Shown here: positions 60,201-64,000 of the stretch, piece by piece
Position numbering within the stretch: the first letter of the stretch is position 1
How the letters are laid out: every line of letters begins with the position of its first letter
Assembly (NCBI RefSeq): GCF_026745355.1
Contig: NC_079202.1
Span: 63,957,055-64,021,054, forward strand
From: Beta vulgaris subsp. vulgaris
Taxonomy: Eukaryota > Streptophyta > Magnoliopsida > Caryophyllales > Amaranthaceae
Length of the DNA: 64,000 nt
Direction: 5' to 3'
The notes under the pieces: generated by a model
Told to the model about the DNA's origin: nothing
Databases searched by the model: none
The model's input: the letters and a program-made list of their open reading frames with translations, nothing else
Made by a program: the position numbers and the translations under genes

Positions 60201-61936
60201 CCCTGAGAAGTGAGAATAGTCATTTCAGTATCGTGATCAAGAATATGGAGCCAAGCCAGTACACATACAGAAATGAAACTTATTCACTAAGAACAAGCAA
60301 CAATACTAGCAAAGATAAGAGATACGAGATACGAGCCGTATGAAACTGATGTTAAGCCTTTCTAATTTCACACACATAGAGAAGACATCAATTTCCTTTT
60401 CCACTTCCCCACTTTTACCAAGCCACAGGAAAAGGGGTGAGGACAAAATATTCGAGAGGCCACCAGTCTAGATAAAAGATCACTAAAAAAGAAAAGTGAG
60501 AAGACATCCACTAAGATATCAAAATCAAACTCTCAATGCACACTAAATCTCAATGCATAGCCCAATTTCTAAAACGAGGAAGAAAAATAACAGAAGCCAA
60601 ACTATATTGCGTTTTACATAGACCCAGAAACTCTAGCAAAAAGAAGACAGTCATAAAGAGTAACGTCCTGGCAGGACATTTTGCACAGAAATATGGTATC
60701 AAAGATTAGAAGGCAGATGAATAACTCAATATGTGACAAAAAGACATGACAAAATCTTAAGCAGTTACCTGCTTCCCCCATGCATATGCTCTGTCAAGGA
60801 GATAAGAGTACTCCAACTCTTCGAAGCATTTCTGAAGAGAAGAGATAGGTTCATTGAAATACACAGGAAGGCAAACTTTTGTAAGATCTTTTCCAATGTT
60901 ATCTTTTATCATAGACCAAAGACTAACTCCTTTCTCTTTCTCCTTAGGATCAGGCAGCTTCTTACGGCGTTTAACATAAGGAAAGTTGGCTACAGCATCT
61001 TTTATAGAAGATTCAATGTCCTCCTCAGATTCAAAAGCATGAAAAGCATCATCATCAGAGGAGAAAGATGATATTCTCAGATCCGATCCATTGCTTTTGA
61101 AAGAACTTGACGATAAAAAGTCTCTTGTATCAAAAAAGGCATTTTCATCTTCATCTGTGTCTTCCTCAGCAGCATCAGCCCTATCATTATCAGAATCACT
61201 TGGAGTTGCCTCTGCAGGAAAGACATGTTTAATAAAGTTATAAGCAGCAGCTATTATTCAAATGTAGAAATCCAAACATAACAAGATGAAAACATCCAAT
61301 AAGCATGAACAACCTCGAGAAGTAGGATCCACGAATAGACAACTGTATGTCAACGTCATCTCCTCAAATGCATACAACCATAACAACAACAAAAGGAACC
61401 ACAAAAGAAAAAGAAAAAACCAAGGAACATGTACGAATAGAAAGTAACTTCAACTTTTGAAATAGCAAGACATAAACTAGTCTGCGTTATTCAAATTCTA
61501 GGACATGATTACAATTCATGTGCCTTCAGTTTCAAGGATATAAATAAGCATTGCAAACTTTGCTTACAACGGTGAAAACAATGTTCTGGAAAATGATTAA
61601 CTATGAAAAAATATTAAGCGTAGTATTTGAACCGCAGTTCCACATAGCATAATCTGAAAGCAACGCATATATGCCAATATGTCCAGTCAAATACCACCAT
61701 GTGAGGGAAGCTAAAAGCTCTCATCAGGTCTAACTTTTCTCAATTCTTATAGCAGGCATCCTGGAGAGTTAAAGAAAAAGGGAAAACCAGTAAACCAACC
61801 AAAACAACCAAAAAATTTCAGTAATATAAATCTTACCACTAGATTTATCTTGCTTTGTACTGGAAGAAGCCCCTTGTTCTTTTGATTGCTTCTGACTTTC
61901 ATCAACAACTGTGTTCTCCAAGTCCACTTTTTCTGT
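57248..61936 (-). CDS. Oxysterol-binding protein-related protein, ORP1/2-like, C-terminal part
   Basis: A lipid-transfer protein that exchanges sterols or phosphoinositides between membranes. Eight exons join in frame: 61936-61837, 61211-60769, 60202-60047, 59724-59557, 59451-59311, 58224-57994, 57671-57558 and 57412-57248, giving 505 residues to a TGA stop. An acidic linker (E-E-D-T-D-E-D-E) and a basic [10 protein letters not shown] block come before the lipid-binding domain, which carries [12 protein letters not shown] (local residues about 209-219) and the OSBP signature E-K-V-S-H-H-P across the exon 3/4 border. The C-terminus (W-F-A-K-D ... G-G-Y-W-E-A-R) is typical of plant ORP1/ORP2 types, which have an N-terminal PH domain. 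That part would lie beyond 61936; I could not find it in the window, so the gene is probably cut by the right edge. Confidence 0.92.
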
Positions 61937-64000
61937 CTACAAAAAGGCAATATAAGAAAGAAAGAAAGAAGGAATGGAAGAACCCTTTTAGATATCAGCA
62001 TCACCAAATGCCACTAAACCTAATCTTTTTAAAAAGAGAAATGATAATCACTAAGTAACCTCAAAGTCTATAGTCGTTTGGAATATCTTTTCAATTGAAT
62101 TAGAATACTGTCTGACATCCTGGATTTTACGAGTCCTCCCCTCTTTTACTCAGTAGCTTACATGCTAACCAGATCAATGCAATCTCAATTCTCAGGTAGT
62201 ACATTTAAGGCTATATATACCTTGAAAGGGTTTGCAAATGCTATTTGAAAAATAAAACAAAGCATTTATAAACTTCAACATCCGTGACGCGTAATTGCAA
62301 ACTTAGAGATGACATAAAGTGTAAATAGAGACATGCTACATTCATGACCCTGTGGGGAATTGTACTTTGATCCGACTATCTTGACAAGCAACAATAAAAA
62401 AGCTCCACATAAGTCCATCTCGATATGATGTCAAAGACTGAAAGAACAGATGCCTAAGATCCAGAGTATATCCTCAGATGCCTATTTCTTTCTTAGCCAA
62501 CGGAAAAAAAGAATAGATAAGAATGCAGGAAGAAAACTGCATAATGGAAAGAGGTGCACAAATGACCGAAAGACAGCTAGCAAGAGAGAAGTGCACCAGT
62601 TAGGCAAATTGATTTACTTCGATTTGCAATAGATTGGGTTAACTAAGAGGAAATTGCACAGATTGATTCACCATCGAAATGAATCAACATAGCAGCCAAA
62701 GAAGATTAGCATTGATTAGGAAAAACAAGGAAATGATAGAAAATAGTCACAAATGATAGCTCATCTACATCCAATTTGCCAATGCCAGCTCCTCCATCAA
62801 TAATTGACTAAACTACAGGGGATTCGAAGATAAAGTCATCACTAAACAATACCCTCACCACAACGAATGTATGAGGTTTGACTCGGATAGTCAAATAATA
62901 CAAGAATATCAAATCCTGAACTCTAAAAGATGGGGTTCACTTCAAAAACCAAATTGGATGGGGTTCTCATGTCCTATATCATGATCCTACAGATCTCTGT
63001 CATCAAGGTCACCCTTAATATACCTTGACTTCTTAATTAGTGATGATATATGGATGCAATGTGAGAGAGTGGAGTGGCGCTGCAATGGTGCAGTCACTTG
63101 ACTCTCAAAGCAATGACCCGGACTTTAATGAATCCTCATACGCCCCATAAACCAAAGGGCAGTCTGGGATGCCCTAAGATAGAGACTGGAGAAAGGATGT
63201 GGGTCCCACAGTCACCTTAAAAAAAAAAAACAGCTAAGTACTTAAATCTAATTAGCAGTTCTTGGAGATCGATATATGACTACATTGAACTCCTTCAGCC
63301 CAAAAAATTGTCAAAGTTGTAATGTTATTTGTAGTTGCAATATGACAATGAAGCAATAACAAGAGTCATGAGTTGGATAGTTTAACGTTGCACATGTATC
63401 CTAGCATGAAACTAACACACCTCACACTCCAAAGGCACCAGTTTATACCAATGTTCATGCACATTGTAAAGCAAGCAGACAAATTTCTAGTTTTACTTTT
63501 TCAATCTTTTCTTTAAAAATTATTAGGTTGGGGGAGTGGGATCTTGAAGCAGGGTTTCAAAATCAATCTTGACAAAACACATGTTATAAGAGATACTAGA
63601 AAAAAACTTCACTTTCAAAGTGGCTGCAATCAATAATACTTCATGTAGCCAGAAACATTTACAAGAATACAAAGGTAGAAAGCATCATCTATTAATCTAA
63701 GCATTTTGAACGAGACAAAGGATCAAAGATAATAACTTTATTATTAGAAATAAAAAAATATACTTGCAAAATTACACGAAAAGAAATTGCAAAAGCAGTA
63801 TTTCTTATAGAATTTGTAAAAAAAAACGAAATTAGAAAAGAAGATCCTTGAACTGATGATGTATTCACTACTCAGTAGTGGTTGATTACATTACAGTTAG
63901 ATTTAGAAAAAGAATGAATGAATGATGAAAAGTGAAGAAGAATGATAAAAGCGATTAACAAGGTGGTTTTGTGTAACATTGTTATGAATTATGATGTAGG
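61937..64000 (-). other. Probable intron or 5' part of the ORP gene, exons not found
   Basis: The first exon seen starts at a codon boundary behind a good acceptor, so coding sequence must continue upstream. No PH-domain or coiled-coil coding was recognised between here and the right edge. The reading-frame-open piece at about 62060-62140 (minus), ending in a GTTACT donor-like site, has no ORP similarity I can see. A poly(A)-like run at about 63217-63230 follows a block of about 150 bp that may be a SINE. Confidence 0.4.

Noticed and set aside
62060..62140. Possible upstream ORP exon on the minus strand
   Set aside because: The frame is open and a donor-like site follows, but the peptide has no resemblance to the PH or coiled-coil part of ORPs and no convincing acceptor was seen.

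Overview
This is a piece of an AT-rich plant nuclear genome, almost certainly from a dicot. It has two spliced host genes with plant-type introns (a MORN-repeat phosphatidylinositol-4-phosphate 5-kinase and an OSBP-related lipid-transfer protein) and a dense load of plant transposons: Stowaway and Tourist MITEs, tRNA-derived SINEs, an L1-type LINE and an Athila-like Ty3/gypsy element. I cannot name the species; Caryophyllales is only a guess from the look of the repeats.

Layout. 1-14 kb is intergenic and holds only small repeats: two copies of one Tourist-like MITE, a third TTA-flanked MITE, two SINEs, two Stowaways and a MULE-like element. 14.2-17.6 kb (minus strand) is a complete eight-exon PIP5K gene whose exons join in frame to 733 codons. 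18-28 kb is intergenic, with a decayed PIF/Harbinger-type coding remnant, a 1.7-kb element with long terminal inverted repeats that carries a nested minisatellite element, and two related Stowaways. 28.3-34.2 kb is a near-full-length L1-type LINE with a 13-bp target-site duplication and a poly(A) tail. 35.9-38 kb holds more MITEs and SINEs, and 37.7-40.5 kb is a tandem array of about 324-bp units. 40.95-54.47 kb is a complete-structure Athila-like element: two LTRs, a 5-bp target duplication GGACA, a tRNA-Asp primer site, gag, protease, RT, RNase H, integrase, a 3' ORF in the env-like position and a polypurine tract. 54.5-57 kb is again MITEs and SINEs. 57.2-61.9 kb (minus strand) is the 3' two-thirds or so of an ORP gene that runs off the right edge.

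The most unusual structure is the palindrome GGTGCGCCCGCACC, repeated many times with a strong 21-bp period in both LTRs of the Athila-like element, and again as pairs in a third array just upstream of the leader of its env-position ORF. The arrays sit ahead of both presumed transcription units of the element and differ by one unit between the two LTRs.

The element ORFs are broken by many single-base indels, several in homopolymers, while all 16 host exons are intact. LTR differences are also indel-rich. This fits residual consensus error in repeats at least as well as real decay, so pseudogene calls in the transposons should be read with that in mind.
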